This document shows positions 57,401-64,000 of a stretch of DNA of 64,000 nucleotides, piece by piece. The DNA comes from Haliotis asinina. Lineage: Eukaryota > Mollusca > Gastropoda > Lepetellida > Haliotidae. Every line of letters begins with the position of its first letter. Within the stretch, counting starts at the first letter, position 1. The position numbers and the translations under genes were made by a program. The notes beneath the pieces are model-generated. The model was not told where the DNA came from, made no database searches, and worked only from the letters and a program-made list of their open reading frames with translations. The stretch lies in NCBI RefSeq assembly GCF_037392515.1, contig NC_090292.1, positions 41,412,247 to 41,476,246 on the forward strand, in the 5' to 3' direction.

Positions 57401-59546
57401 CCAGTGTTTCAAATTCTAAAACTGTAGTTCCCAAATTGTTTTTGTTTGATTTTGAGAAAATGTGAATGCTTGGTCGTTTGGTCACTTCAACCAATCTTCA
57501 GAACTTTCAATTAAAGATAACACTGCTGTTCTTAGACCACAATCATGGGATAAGTGTGTGTGAAGTTTCCATTTTCAACTCCTGTGGAAGTATACGACCG
57601 AAATTGCCAGTTGGGTGAGTAAACGATTTTTCACTGTAACAAGTCTTCCCATTTGCAGCTGAATGAAAACATGAAAAATTCAAATTTTAAGATGAACACA
57701 CTTTAGGAAGATAATCCTGGATATTTCATGATAAGGTGAATATTGGTGAATTATTAAAAGGCCATAAGGATATGAAAGGACTAATTTCTGAAATTTTTAT
57801 GTTAACATTCACAGGGATAGGCTGATACAAAAGGCCACGGGAAACATTAAACGTTTTGTAACCTTTCAGCAAGTATTAAACATGCTCCCCTATCTTGGTC
57901 TCTGTGAACCCAGAGATGAAGCTACAAGACATTGTGACACAATTAACCTATTACACTTATTGTTGATTCAGAAAATGACAATTATGCTCACCCATCTTTG
58001 TCTCCACCATCCCTGAGATGAAACAAATTACTGCAACACAATTAACCTATTCCACTGTTTGTTGATCTAGCCTGCCCAGCTATTAGCTTTCACGTCAACA
58101 GATGGTGGAAGGTAGTGTCAATAAAAACTGTACCATGTCCTGCTTAGGCGTGAATATGTCGTGACTATAATCATTAGAAAACCACAAAAACTTAGCTTGA
58201 CCTAAAAAAATGGGTGACAAAAATGATAATATGACAGCTCTGCCTAAGTTGATTTGCACCAATGAAACCTACTTTACAGTATATGACATATTGTCTACTA
58301 TACTTCAATCGATGTTGAGGATCTATGACTGTTGATGTTTTGCCAAATCAGCGTCTTCTTGAAATCACCCAATGCTTGAGCACTCATAAACAAAACCAGT
58401 GATCTGTACACTTTGTACATTACCATTGTCAAGTAGATGTGGTGATGTGTGGTTCTGTTTATAGAGCTCAGGTCCCACATCAGTTGAGGTTAAGCAAGTG
58501 TCCTTGGATGGGTGATCGTGATCAGCACCTTGATGCCTGTGAGTTTCTAAGACGTAAGTCTTGCTCCACAGTGAAGCCCCTATTATCCTTGTGGTCTCAC
58601 CCTTGACAAGAGACTTTCTTCAAAATTGCTACTGTTCACACAGCAGAAAATGGGTACCCGGTGCGATATGTCATCTGACTATTAACCTTCTATATAAACC
58701 TAAAGTGTGCTTCCCAATGTATATTAGGTCATCTCTTGTTGTCCCTGAATAACCGCATTTGAGGTTTTGTTTTGGAGGAACAGGTTTTACTTTTCATTAG
58801 TAAGACCACTTCCCAGGTCTTACTTTTTGTTAGTAGGACCGCTTCCCAGGGTTTACTTTTCCTAACTTTAAACGATACATGATTGTTTGAAATCAATTGA
58901 AAAATATCAATTGAAAAATATTGATTACAATCACAATATAAAGGTTTTCTGATTGGAACCACAATTCTCTCATATGTAGGCAGACGTTCTACCACACGGC
59001 CATCGGGCCGACGGAGGTGGAGGGGTTAAATTATCTACTTAAAGTTACTGTCATTAAATTGATTATACACACGCTTCAGTTATTGTTATGTAGCTTCATT
59101 AAATGATCATCTACATTGTAATTACCCATCATTGGCAGTATGTATATAAGTTAGAGAAAACACTTCTCCTTGGTTTGGGTAGACAATGTAAAACCATCAG
59201 GGTCGTGAAATCCCTCGGGATTTCCCTCCCATTCCGGTTTTACATTGTCTACCAAAACCTCGGACACGTGTTTTCTCCTATACATATCACCTCACAGGCA
59301 GCTTGTGTTATCTGGGGTAATAATATTAGTGCTTTGAGGAAGATATTCATCGTGGGATGGGGCTGTGAAAATATTAATGCAATGTGATCCACTATCACCT
59401 ACTGACATGAGGCCAGACTCACCATGATTTTCCTCGGCAATGGCTACCTCCGTCTCTTGGTCCAGCTGCAGATATTGATAGCCCGTGGCCATGATTCGAG
59501 AGTGAAGTTTTCGGAAAGGGGAGGTCTTAGTTGAAACACTTTCCAT
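30362..59546 (-). CDS. Neprilysin/ECE-family (M13) zinc metallopeptidase, complete
   Basis: M13 enzymes are type II membrane ectopeptidases that cleave small peptides on the amino side of hydrophobic residues. Seventeen coding exons join in phase to 766 aa. Visible parts: cytoplasmic head 1-59 ending in a basic run ([14 protein letters not shown]); one membrane helix at about 60-78 ([19 protein letters not shown]); ectodomain with Cys89/Cys94, Cys112/Cys120 and CGGW; substrate motif NAYY (562-565); zinc site GHELTHGFD with His603, Glu604, His607; GENIADNGG with third ligand Glu663 and Asp667; His728 and Arg734; end Cys-Ile-Val-Trp. Ten ectodomain cysteines fit the five conserved disulfides. 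N-glycosylation motifs occur, for example at NTT 106 and NST 165. All catalytic residues are intact. NAYY leans to the ECE-like side, but orthology to MME or ECE is not decidable, so no symbol is given. Confidence 0.96.
30602..31866. mobile_element. TTAA-flanked inverted-repeat DNA element, 1265 bp
   Basis: Ends AGGTCACATGCAAC (30602-30615) and its perfect complement (31853-31866) are flanked by TTAA at 30598-30601 and 31867-31870, the piggyBac-type target duplication. No transposase is seen, so it is non-autonomous. Inside, a plus-strand frame starting near 31128 resembles the N-terminal half of a THAP zinc finger. Confidence 0.8.
31140..31260 (+). pseudogene. THAP-like zinc-finger fragment
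   Basis: [20 protein letters not shown], then [18 protein letters not shown], shows the THAP pattern Cys-x4-Cys followed by LHxFxxDxxxRKK. The expected downstream Cys-x2-His half is not evident in frame and the usual Trp after the Lys pair is missing, so it looks like a captured or decayed fragment inside the TTAA element. Confidence 0.55.
33667..33743 (-). CDS. M13 peptidase exon 16
   Basis: TTGTAG acceptor, GTGAGT donor. Encodes [20 protein letters not shown] and SNAKYR; His728 and Arg734 are the conserved transition-state and substrate residues. Thr715 replaces the Arg found before Pro in vertebrate neprilysin. Confidence 0.96.
33999..34160 (-). CDS. M13 peptidase exon 15 (third zinc ligand)
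   Basis: TTTCAG acceptor, GTGTGT donor. Encodes [18 protein letters not shown]; Glu663 is the third zinc ligand and Asp667 its partner. Followed by LFYVGFAQ. Confidence 0.98.
34830..35066 (+). repeat. SINE family A with (CAAA)n tail
   Basis: Sense copy; the tail is GCATTAAACAACAAACAAAC-type repeats rather than CTCA. Confidence 0.9.
35313..35437 (-). CDS. M13 peptidase exon 14
   Basis: TCCACAG acceptor, GTAAGT donor. Encodes [20 protein letters not shown], then [20 protein letters not shown]; Cys640 is conserved and NSS is a glycosylation site. Confidence 0.97.
35473..35769 (-). repeat. SINE family A, full length, long (GAGT)n tail
   Basis: Antisense copy from at least ten GAGT units to TACCTTCACGGGTC. 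Confidence 0.92.
35775..35955 (-). repeat. tRNA-headed SINE (family B), diverged
   Basis: Tail remnant GTGAGTGAATAAG; head GACAAGCGAATGTATTAACC ending GGCTACCCACTGC. Confidence 0.7.
36441..36508 (-). CDS. M13 peptidase exon 13 (HELTH zinc site)
   Basis: A 68-nt exon, TTCCAG acceptor and GTCAGT donor. Encodes [20 protein letters not shown] and NKG. His603 and His607 bind zinc and Glu604 is the catalytic base. Confidence 0.98.
37389..37499 (-). CDS. M13 peptidase exon 12 (substrate motif)
   Basis: TTTCAG acceptor, GTAAGG donor. Encodes [18 protein letters not shown] and [13 protein letters not shown]. The NAYY and FPAGILQ motifs line the active site in the family. Confidence 0.97.
38422..38525 (-). 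CDS. M13 peptidase exon 11
   Basis: TTTGCAG acceptor, GTAAGC donor. Encodes [19 protein letters not shown] and [15 protein letters not shown]. The overlapping open frame in another phase is spurious; only this frame joins exons 10 and 12. Confidence 0.9.
38937..39181 (-). repeat. SINE family A
   Basis: Antisense copy from GAGTGGGTGAGTAAGTTTAG to ATCTTCATGGGTC, ending 80 bp from exon 10. Confidence 0.88.
39262..39438 (-). CDS. M13 peptidase exon 10
   Basis: TTGCAG acceptor, GTGAGT donor. Encodes [20 protein letters not shown] and IGYPDYI; WMD.xT.xxA..K is a family hallmark. Confidence 0.97.
39505..39600 (+). repeat. tRNA-headed SINE (family B), 5' part
   Basis: GTGGTAGCCAAGTGGTTAAA head (A-box-like), GTCATGCC, then loss of similarity. 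Confidence 0.7.
40084..40240 (-). repeat. tRNA-headed SINE (family B)
   Basis: Antisense copy with a duplicated tail word (GAGTGAATGAGTATGGTTTT, then GAGTGAGTATGGTTTTATGC). Confidence 0.75.
40669..40891 (-). CDS. M13 peptidase exon 9
   Basis: TTACAG acceptor, GTAAGT donor. Encodes [18 protein letters not shown] and RWQRCVFKT (Cys431), then [13 protein letters not shown]. Confidence 0.97.
42755..42879 (-). CDS. M13 peptidase exon 8
   Basis: CTCCAG acceptor, GTGAGT donor. Encodes [11 protein letters not shown] and [18 protein letters not shown]. Confidence 0.95.
43172..43440 (-). mobile_element. SINE family A, full length with 13-bp TSD
   Basis: The copy runs GTGAGTGAGTGAGTTTAG to CCTTCACGGGTC and is flanked by TGAAATACTGGCA at 43159-43171 and 43441-43453. 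The perfect duplication marks a retroposition. Confidence 0.95.
44558..44647 (-). CDS. M13 peptidase exon 7
   Basis: AACAG acceptor, GTGAGT donor, 30 codons: [20 protein letters not shown], then [10 protein letters not shown]. Matches the R/K-x-x-x-x-x-Y-N/H-K-M-T-L family motif. Confidence 0.95.
44684..45612. repeat. 0.93-kb minisatellite (~26-bp units)
   Basis: About 35 units of ACAACACAGGAGAGACAGTG-type sequence in intron 6. Variant units make a longer ~147-bp pattern (for example ATCCGTTACAACACAGGATG at 45125 and 45272). It begins about 37 bp from exon 7. Confidence 0.95.
45774..45950 (-). CDS. M13 peptidase exon 6
   Basis: TTTACAG acceptor, GTGATA donor. Encodes [18 protein letters not shown] and YDLEKSLAE (family pattern: Gly-Leu-x-Leu-x-x-Arg-x-x-Tyr). 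Confidence 0.96.
46396..46572 (-). CDS. M13 peptidase exon 5
   Basis: TTTCAG acceptor, GTAAGT donor. Encodes [10 protein letters not shown] and, further on, [20 protein letters not shown], then DQNIIS, the conserved family stretch. The exon frame stays open into upstream minisatellite, so the long open frame over-predicts it. Confidence 0.97.
46590..46990. repeat. GAGTGAGATAGAT minisatellite
   Basis: Degenerate GAGTGAGATAGATGAGTGAG units beside exon 5; minus-strand open frames over it (His/Ser/Leu-rich) are artefacts. Confidence 0.92.
46991..47769. other. Rest of M13 peptidase intron 4
   Basis: Contains a diverged antisense SINE A at 47330-47588 (TCACATGTCAACCAAGTCAG is preserved); nothing else is recognised. 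Confidence 0.75.
47770..47898 (-). CDS. M13 peptidase exon 4
   Basis: TTGCTAG acceptor, GTAACT donor. Encodes [20 protein letters not shown], then [17 protein letters not shown] and IAPALE; Cys179 is the family cysteine of the YxSCMD motif. Confidence 0.97.
47899..48941. other. M13 peptidase intron 3
   Basis: AT-rich sequence with a poly(T)/poly(A) patch near 48140-48170 and a CATC/CATT array at its upstream end. Confidence 0.8.
48716..48915. repeat. (ATCC)n/(CATT)n array
   Basis: CATCCATCCATCC-type repeats end 27 bp from the donor border of exon 3. Confidence 0.93.
48942..49136 (-). CDS. M13 peptidase exon 3
   Basis: TTTCAG acceptor, GTGAGT donor. Encodes [14 protein letters not shown] and [20 protein letters not shown], the diagnostic N-terminal M13 signature. 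Confidence 0.97.
49196..49400 (+). repeat. SINE family A
   Basis: Sense copy from TGCAAACCATGCTTTTC to GCGGCATAAAACTAAACTCT, tail changed to CTCC repeats. Confidence 0.88.
50515..50570 (-). repeat. SINE family A fragment, host of a nested copy
   Basis: GACAATCCAGTGATCAACAT and CACCCGATCCTGTTAGT in antisense, cut by the next element. Confidence 0.8.
50571..50844 (+). mobile_element. SINE family A, full length, nested
   Basis: GACCCGTGAAGGTCCCGGAG to (CTCA)n. CTGTTAGTTA before it recurs right after the tail (about 50844-50853), fitting a ~10-bp TSD. Confidence 0.9.
50873..51115 (+). repeat. SINE family A with 17-bp internal tandem
   Basis: ATGCTTGTCGTAAGACT is repeated four times at 50873-50940 and then the normal family A body follows to TAAAACTACTCACTCACTCA. 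Confidence 0.92.
51536..51800 (+). repeat. Two 3'-end SINE A fragments in tandem
   Basis: Two truncated sense copies (51536-51665, ending CTCACTCG, and 51666-51800, ending in CAAA repeats) each start near the GTAGATCGATGCTCATG region. Confidence 0.8.
52200..52590. repeat. Dispersed repeat E, copy 2, with terminal inverted arms
   Basis: Matches 16385-16910. Bases 52470-52513 (TCTACTGATATCAATTATAT...) and 52537-52583 (...ATATTTGATATCAGTAGACA) are inverted arms with a ~25-bp gap. Confidence 0.75.
53160..53315 (-). repeat. tRNA-headed SINE (family B)
   Basis: Antisense copy, GGTTTTACACCGCTTTTATC to AACCACCAAACTATCCCAC, ending about 35 bp from exon 2. Confidence 0.88.
53350..53486 (-). CDS. M13 peptidase exon 2 (membrane anchor)
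   Basis: TCCACAG acceptor, GTCAGT donor. Basic stop-transfer-like run followed by a 19-residue hydrophobic helix, then [10 protein letters not shown]. Confidence 0.95.
55281..55448 (+). mobile_element. tRNA-headed SINE (family B), full length with TSD
   Basis: Intact A box TAGCCTAGTGG and B box GGTTCGATTCC, core GATATTGCTGGAATATTGCT, tail (CTCA)n. TATTAAAGA flanks it at 55272-55280 and 55449-55457. Confidence 0.93.
56853..56950. repeat. Purine-rich GA tract
   Basis: About 100 bp of GAGAGA-type sequence ending in eleven GA units. Confidence 0.9.
59145..59285. mobile_element. Foldback element, ~50-bp arms
   Basis: GGGTAGACAATGTAAAACC (left) is mirrored by GGTTTTACATTGTCTACC (right), and GAGAAAACAC by GTGTTTTCTC at the outside. 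A second palindrome (AAATCCCTCGGGATTT) fills the loop. Confidence 0.85.
59423..59546 (-). CDS. M13 peptidase exon 1 (cytoplasmic head)
   Basis: ATG at 59546, with in-frame TGA TGA just upstream (59555-59550) and GGTATGG context; donor GTGAGT. Encodes [18 protein letters not shown], then [20 protein letters not shown] and ENH. A second Met at residue 19 could also serve as the start. Confidence 0.8.
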
Positions 59547-59576
59547 ACCTCATCACTCACGTGAACCTAGTACACA

Positions 59577-59619
<43 letters not shown>

Positions 59620-59830
59620 CATCTTTCATCATTACTCTGATCACCATAATCATCCTCATCACTACCATGATCATCAATGCCACTGCCATCACCATCCACA
59701 TATCCAACATCACCATCATCATCAACACATCTATCATCACCAACATCGCTGCCGCCATCAACCTCAAATTGACATCATCCGGACAATTACAATGATCAAT
59801 ACATAAACAAGCATCACAACTATCATCTTC
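59577..59830. repeat. (TCA)n array upstream of the peptidase start
   Basis: Pure TCA repeats at 59578-59620 then degenerate; the array begins about 30 bp upstream of the start codon and may lie in the 5' UTR or promoter. The His-rich and Met-rich frames here are artefacts. Confidence 0.93.
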
Positions 59831-60513
59831 ACCATTAGCACTGTAACCATCAGTTTTGCCAACACATATTTTAAGCTGAATACTTCTCTCAATGGATAAA
59901 TGGTCTGACGTACACCTTGTATGTGTTACCTAAGCCAGACGGGAAAATGAAGTTGTGTTACCTTATTTGTTTCCCTCAGTATATCATAATATCTCATAAT
60001 ATCGATCATTGGATTGTTAACTATATACTGGCCTCAATTTCAGTTACAGCTAGGATGTGTGTCACTAACAAACATTATCATATTAATGTAATATCATATA
60101 TGTCAAAATGATATACGGATTATGACATTCTGATTCGACAGTATATTAAAAAACAGCTGTCTTAAAAATTAGAACAACAGTTACCTAAATGAGATCTGAC
60201 AGTTTGACCACAGCAAGAACACAAACACCTACAATCTTCCTGCAAAGTGGAATGGTTTTCACTCAACAGTCTCACAGACATATCTTTGATATGATTCCTT
60301 ATCTCTTGTATTTCACTCCAGATAGCGTCTACGATCAACATGTTTGTGTCCTGAGAGATAAGCTGGTGTGAAATGACTCAACCTTACACTGAAATCGCAG
60401 TAAGACCAAGGTGCGACTGTAAGCATACAACATGCAACAGAGATAAACGTATCTTGTTGCCTAAAATAGCAACAGAGTGATCAAGTGAGTCTAATTTTAT
60501 GCAGCTTTTAGGA

Positions 60514-60677
60514 GTGAGTGAGTTTGGTTTTACGCCACTTTTAGCAATATTCCAGCGATATCACAACGGGGGACACCAGAAAATGGGCCCCATACATTGT
60601 ACCCATGTGGGGAATCGAACCCGGGTCTTCTGCGTGACGAGCGAACGCTTTAACCACTAGGCTACCCCACCACCCTA
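60514..60677 (-). mobile_element. tRNA-headed SINE (family B), full length with 12-bp TSD
   Basis: GTGAGTGAGTTTGGTTTTAC to GGCTACCCCACCACCCTA. CAGCTTTTAGGA flanks it at 60502-60513 and 60678-60689. The target is itself an older family B copy, whose head remains at 60690-60745. Confidence 0.95.
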
Positions 60678-60852
60678 CAGCTTTTAGGAACATTCCTGCA
60701 AGGGCTTCATACATATAGTACCCATGCAGGGAATCGAACCTTCAGACTTGAAACCCTCCTATTTTTCTCTTACGCTATAAGCAGGCTTCAGGGTGTGGAA
60801 CAGCTGCATCATAAATATGCATTTATTATTATTTTCATATTATACTCCTTTC

Positions 60853-60952
60853 TATTTTCACTCTTCACACCAAGGGGTGACCAACGGCTGGTGGAAGAGT
60901 CAGCACTGCTCCACTAGCCGTTTGTCAACCCTTGGTGTGAAGCATGAAAATA
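60853..60952. mobile_element. Foldback element, 44-bp arms
   Basis: TCTTCACACCAAGGGGTGAC is mirrored by GTCAACCCTTGGTGTGAAG with a 12-bp loop; about 38 of 44 positions pair. Confidence 0.85.
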
Positions 60953-61367
60953 TAACAATGTAACAATTTCATGATAGTTTCTTAAACAACTTTTTCTGTG
61001 ATCAATCATAAAACATCAGATATCAGATCCTGCTGGGTACAAAGGTTTCAGGAACATGAGTCTTATTTATGTTTCGGGCACTTATCCCCATTTTGAGTTA
61101 CTTAATCATTCACTGTTCCAATTTGAACGAACTGTAAAAAAACACTGTTAAATATATTCATAAATATTCGATTCAAGTAACAGCAAATAATGAACTGAAT
61201 TCATGAATGGTTATGGTGCGATTCACTGAATACGTGAGAGAGTCGTAACAGAACTACCATTTCACTATTCGTTTGAAGTTTATCAGGCTACATAGAATTC
61301 ACATATGCTCTTGTTGTCAAACACGTTAAGCTACCATTTCTCTTTGCCATTGTACAAGCTGTCTTAG

Positions 61368-61635
61368 GGAGTGTGTGAGTTTAGTTTTACGCCGCACTCA
61401 GCAATATGACAGCTATATGGCGGCAGTCTGTAAATAATCGAGTCTAGACCAGACAATCCAGTGATCAACAACATGAGCATCGATATGCGCAATTGGGAAC
61501 CGATGACATGTGTCAACCAAGTCAGCGAGGACGACCACCTGATCCCGTTAGTCGCCTCTTACGACAAGCATAGTCGCCTTTTATGGCAAGCATGGGTTGC
61601 TGAAGGCCTATTCTACTCTGGTACCTTCACGGGTC
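61368..61635 (-). mobile_element. SINE family A, full length with 14-bp TSD
   Basis: GTGTGTGAGTTTAGTTTTAC to ACCTTCACGGGTC, flanked by ACAAGCTGTCTTAG at 61354-61367 and 61636-61649. Confidence 0.95.
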
Positions 61636-62321
61636 ACAAGCTGTCTTAGCACTAAGATGACTGTAGCTCCTATTCCTTAACATAGACTTAGGTAGTCTTA
61701 GTGCTAAGGTTGTTTTGTACAATGGTATCTTGTTCATTATATACTCAACCAAATAAAAACGTGGACACTTGTTAATGAAAGTATTGAGAATCACATGTCA
61801 CCAAGACCTGATAATGTTCAAATTGCCAGCATGCCATCGGTGTGAGTTTGTCACAACAGAATGTCAAATCAATTACCCTCCACAATTATTACCAATAATG
61901 TCGGTGTCAATTTCTATTTTTTCTAGCACATTTTACAGACACAAAACTCCAAATTATACTGTAGCAAGTTTTCTTCAAGCCACTAACATAGCAAATAGTG
62001 AGTGAGTTGAGTTTTACGTCATATCTGCATTACTTCAGCCATACAGCAACAACACCAAGTCTGTACACATGGATATTTTAAGCAGTTTCTTTAAGTATAT
62101 ATTTCTTCATTCCAGAATTATTTGCAAAATGAAAAGCCATAACGCCAATTTTTTAAAAACAGCAGATTTGTCACATATATATATACAAGTTACAATTTAT
62201 CACAGAAACCAGTGTCTCTCGAGTTGTTCAGATTGAAGTGCCTCACCTAATGCAGAACAAAGCAAATAATTACTGGACAGATGTGAACACATTTTGACAA
62301 TAATTCATAAACATCACAAAT

Positions 62322-62519
62322 GGTGAGTGAGTTTAGTTTTACGCCGCACTCAAGTCTGGACCAGATAATCCAGTGTCAACAGCATGAGCATCAAACTGCA
62401 CAACTGGGAACCAATGACATCACCCAATCCCGTTAGTCGCCTCTTACGACATGCATAGTTGCCTTTTAATGAAAGCATGGGCTACTGAAGGCCTATTCTA
62501 CACTGGACCTTCACAGGTC
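62322..62519 (-). mobile_element. SINE family A, internally deleted, TSD
   Basis: Lacks about 45 bp after CGCCGCACTCA; flanked by ACATCACAAAT (62311-62321) and ACATCAGAAAT (62520-62530), one mismatch. Confidence 0.88.
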
Positions 62520-63149
62520 ACATCAGAAATATATATTCTTCCTGAAATAATGCTGTGATATAAATATGAAATGTAGAAAGTCAAAGTAATTAAAGTCAAG
62601 GGGTGAGTGGTGCAAGTAGCAACAGGTCCATAAATGGTGAAAACAATTGGCCTTACTTTTGTATATCAACATTAATTCTTGATTAGACTCATTATTTCCT
62701 ATTAAGCATAATCATCTATGAAGGTCATCTGTACTTTAGCATGAATTAACTGTATTTGACTCTGGTTCCATGGCTCTGCAGTGTTCTGACCGGGCCAGGA
62801 AAGTCACTGTATAACTGAGACTGAATAGTGAACTAGTGATTAATATCATGAGCAACATGCCATACTTTTGACATATGATGGCTCTTCATGAAGTTGCCAC
62901 TGTAGCCGCTGACTCCTAATCCAGTTTTGTTGTCTTGACTGCGGATTCTCCTAGAGTCCCAGTGGGGAAACAAACTGTTTAATTTTTCCTCGTCTTATTT
63001 TTCGTTATTTAAAGTCACATTTAGTGATATCAGAGTGATAGTGAGAGGATGGTCTGAAATCTGTGAATAATTAACATACTATCACACAGTTTAGTTGTTC
63101 AGTCATGAGGATAATTTTGGATATGTGCATCAACCGATGCTAGGATCTA

Positions 63150-63375
63150 CATTTTCTTTGTTGTTAAATGCTGAATTCAAGTCATATGGAAGCAATCTGT
63201 ACACAGCCGAGTCTGGACAAGGCAATCTAGTGATTAACATCATGAGCACAGATTTATGCAATTGCGATACAGTGACTTGTATCAGCAAGTCTGACCCCTC
63301 TGTATCATGCCTAGCTTTGTTGCCTCTTACAAGAAGCATGGGTTGCTGGAGATCAATTCTAACCTGGATCTCTAT
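63150..63375 (-). repeat. SINE family A, diverged
   Basis: GCCGAGTCTGGACAAGGCAA, then GTCTGACCCC, then AGCATGGGTTGCTGGAGATC in antisense order. Confidence 0.8.
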
Positions 63376-63602
63376 GCATTAAAATGTCAATGATATTTAA
63401 TCATTAATGAAAAAAATCTTTGATATTAAAATGCATTTTTTTTCCCTATAGGATTTTTGTTCATCCCCATGACTCATTCGTTTTTAATACTTATTTCACA
63501 TTTGCTCAGTGGTAGATAAATATTCAATGTTAAGCTAAAACGTCAATATGATGCACATTTATGGAGGTCTGGTGTTTTACTCAATTTAAACTTTTCATGA
63601 CA

Positions 63603-63719
<117 letters not shown>

Positions 63720-63734
63720 TTGTCCTATTAGTAC

Positions 63735-64000
63735 GTAGTATCCTCCATTCATCATCCAAAATTGTATCATCCACACCAGATATTGCTTGTGTGAGATCAT
63801 ATGATATCTCCTAGGAGATATCGTTTTGACAGTAGATTTTGTACAATGCTCTGACAATGGTACAACATCATGAACTTTAAGATGTCACAATGCTATGACA
63901 TCACATCACTGAAGTCTGTGGCAGTACAGTGTTCAGAGACATTTTTAAATGAAAAATAATGAAGAGTGATATTTGATGATATATCAAATTTCTACCTCGT
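63735..64000. repeat. Dispersed repeat E, copy 3 (cut by window end)
   Basis: Shares CATCATCCAAAATTGTATC, GATATCGTTTTGACAG and CAATGCTATGACATCAC with the copy at 52200; TATCTCCTAGGAGATA is a perfect palindrome. Confidence 0.8.

Larger units (their letters stand above)
53487..59422. other. M13 peptidase intron 1 (5.9 kb)
   Basis: Holds a 135-codon plus-strand open frame (53884-54291) of unknown meaning, a SINE A fragment (54335-54400), a SINE B (55281-55448), a purine-rich GA tract (56853-56950) and a foldback near 59.2 kb. No exon is recognised. Confidence 0.75.

Noticed and set aside
59531..59806. His-rich 91-codon plus frame and Met-rich minus frame
   Set aside because: Translation of a TCA microsatellite.

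Overview
This is a nuclear eukaryotic window. It has long introns with GT..AG borders and very many short dispersed repeats. The repeats ending in (CTCA)n and the tRNA-headed SINEs look like those I associate with abalone (Haliotis) genomes, so I infer a gastropod mollusc, probably Haliotis. That taxonomic call rests on recollection of repeat style and was not searched.

Three protein genes can be rebuilt exon by exon with matching splice phases. (1) 463-14262, minus strand: ornithine decarboxylase antizyme, running off the left edge. Its main exon (1534-1858) carries the antizyme programmed +1 ribosomal frameshift: a short first frame ends ...Trp-Tyr-Ser at TCC-TGA (1806-1801), and the antizyme body continues in the +1 frame as Asp-Val-Pro-His. 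Directly downstream the RNA can form a 10-bp perfect GC-rich stem plus a second crossing stem, a pseudoknot of the type known to stimulate antizyme frameshifting. (2) 14513-24418, plus strand: dynactin subunit 6 (DCTN6/p27), complete, 7 coding exons, 181 aa. (3) 30362-59546, minus strand: a neprilysin / endothelin-converting-enzyme family (M13) zinc metallopeptidase, complete, 17 coding exons, 766 aa, with a type II membrane anchor, HELTH and ENIAD zinc motifs and a terminal Cys-x-x-Trp.

Layout: antizyme and DCTN6 appear head to head across about 250 bp (14263-14512) holding a TATA box facing antizyme, a CRE palindrome, and a TISU/YY1-like start on DCTN6. This arrangement depends on an inferred antizyme first exon. 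DCTN6 and the peptidase are tail to tail, with candidate poly(A) signals about 320 bp apart near 26.2-26.5 kb. The right end (59.6-64 kb) upstream of the peptidase is repeats with no gene I can support.

Non-coding sequence is dominated by two SINE families that share a 3' tail (A: about 270 bp with a non-tRNA head; B: about 165 bp with a tRNA-like head), several with clear target-site duplications and several nested. There are also MITEs and foldbacks, a 1.27-kb TTAA-flanked inverted-repeat element carrying a THAP-like zinc-finger fragment, and many minisatellites, the largest a 0.93-kb array in a peptidase intron. The three genes have unrelated housekeeping or cell-surface roles (polyamine feedback, dynein-dynactin transport, peptide turnover). 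I see no operon-like logic beyond the possible shared promoter.
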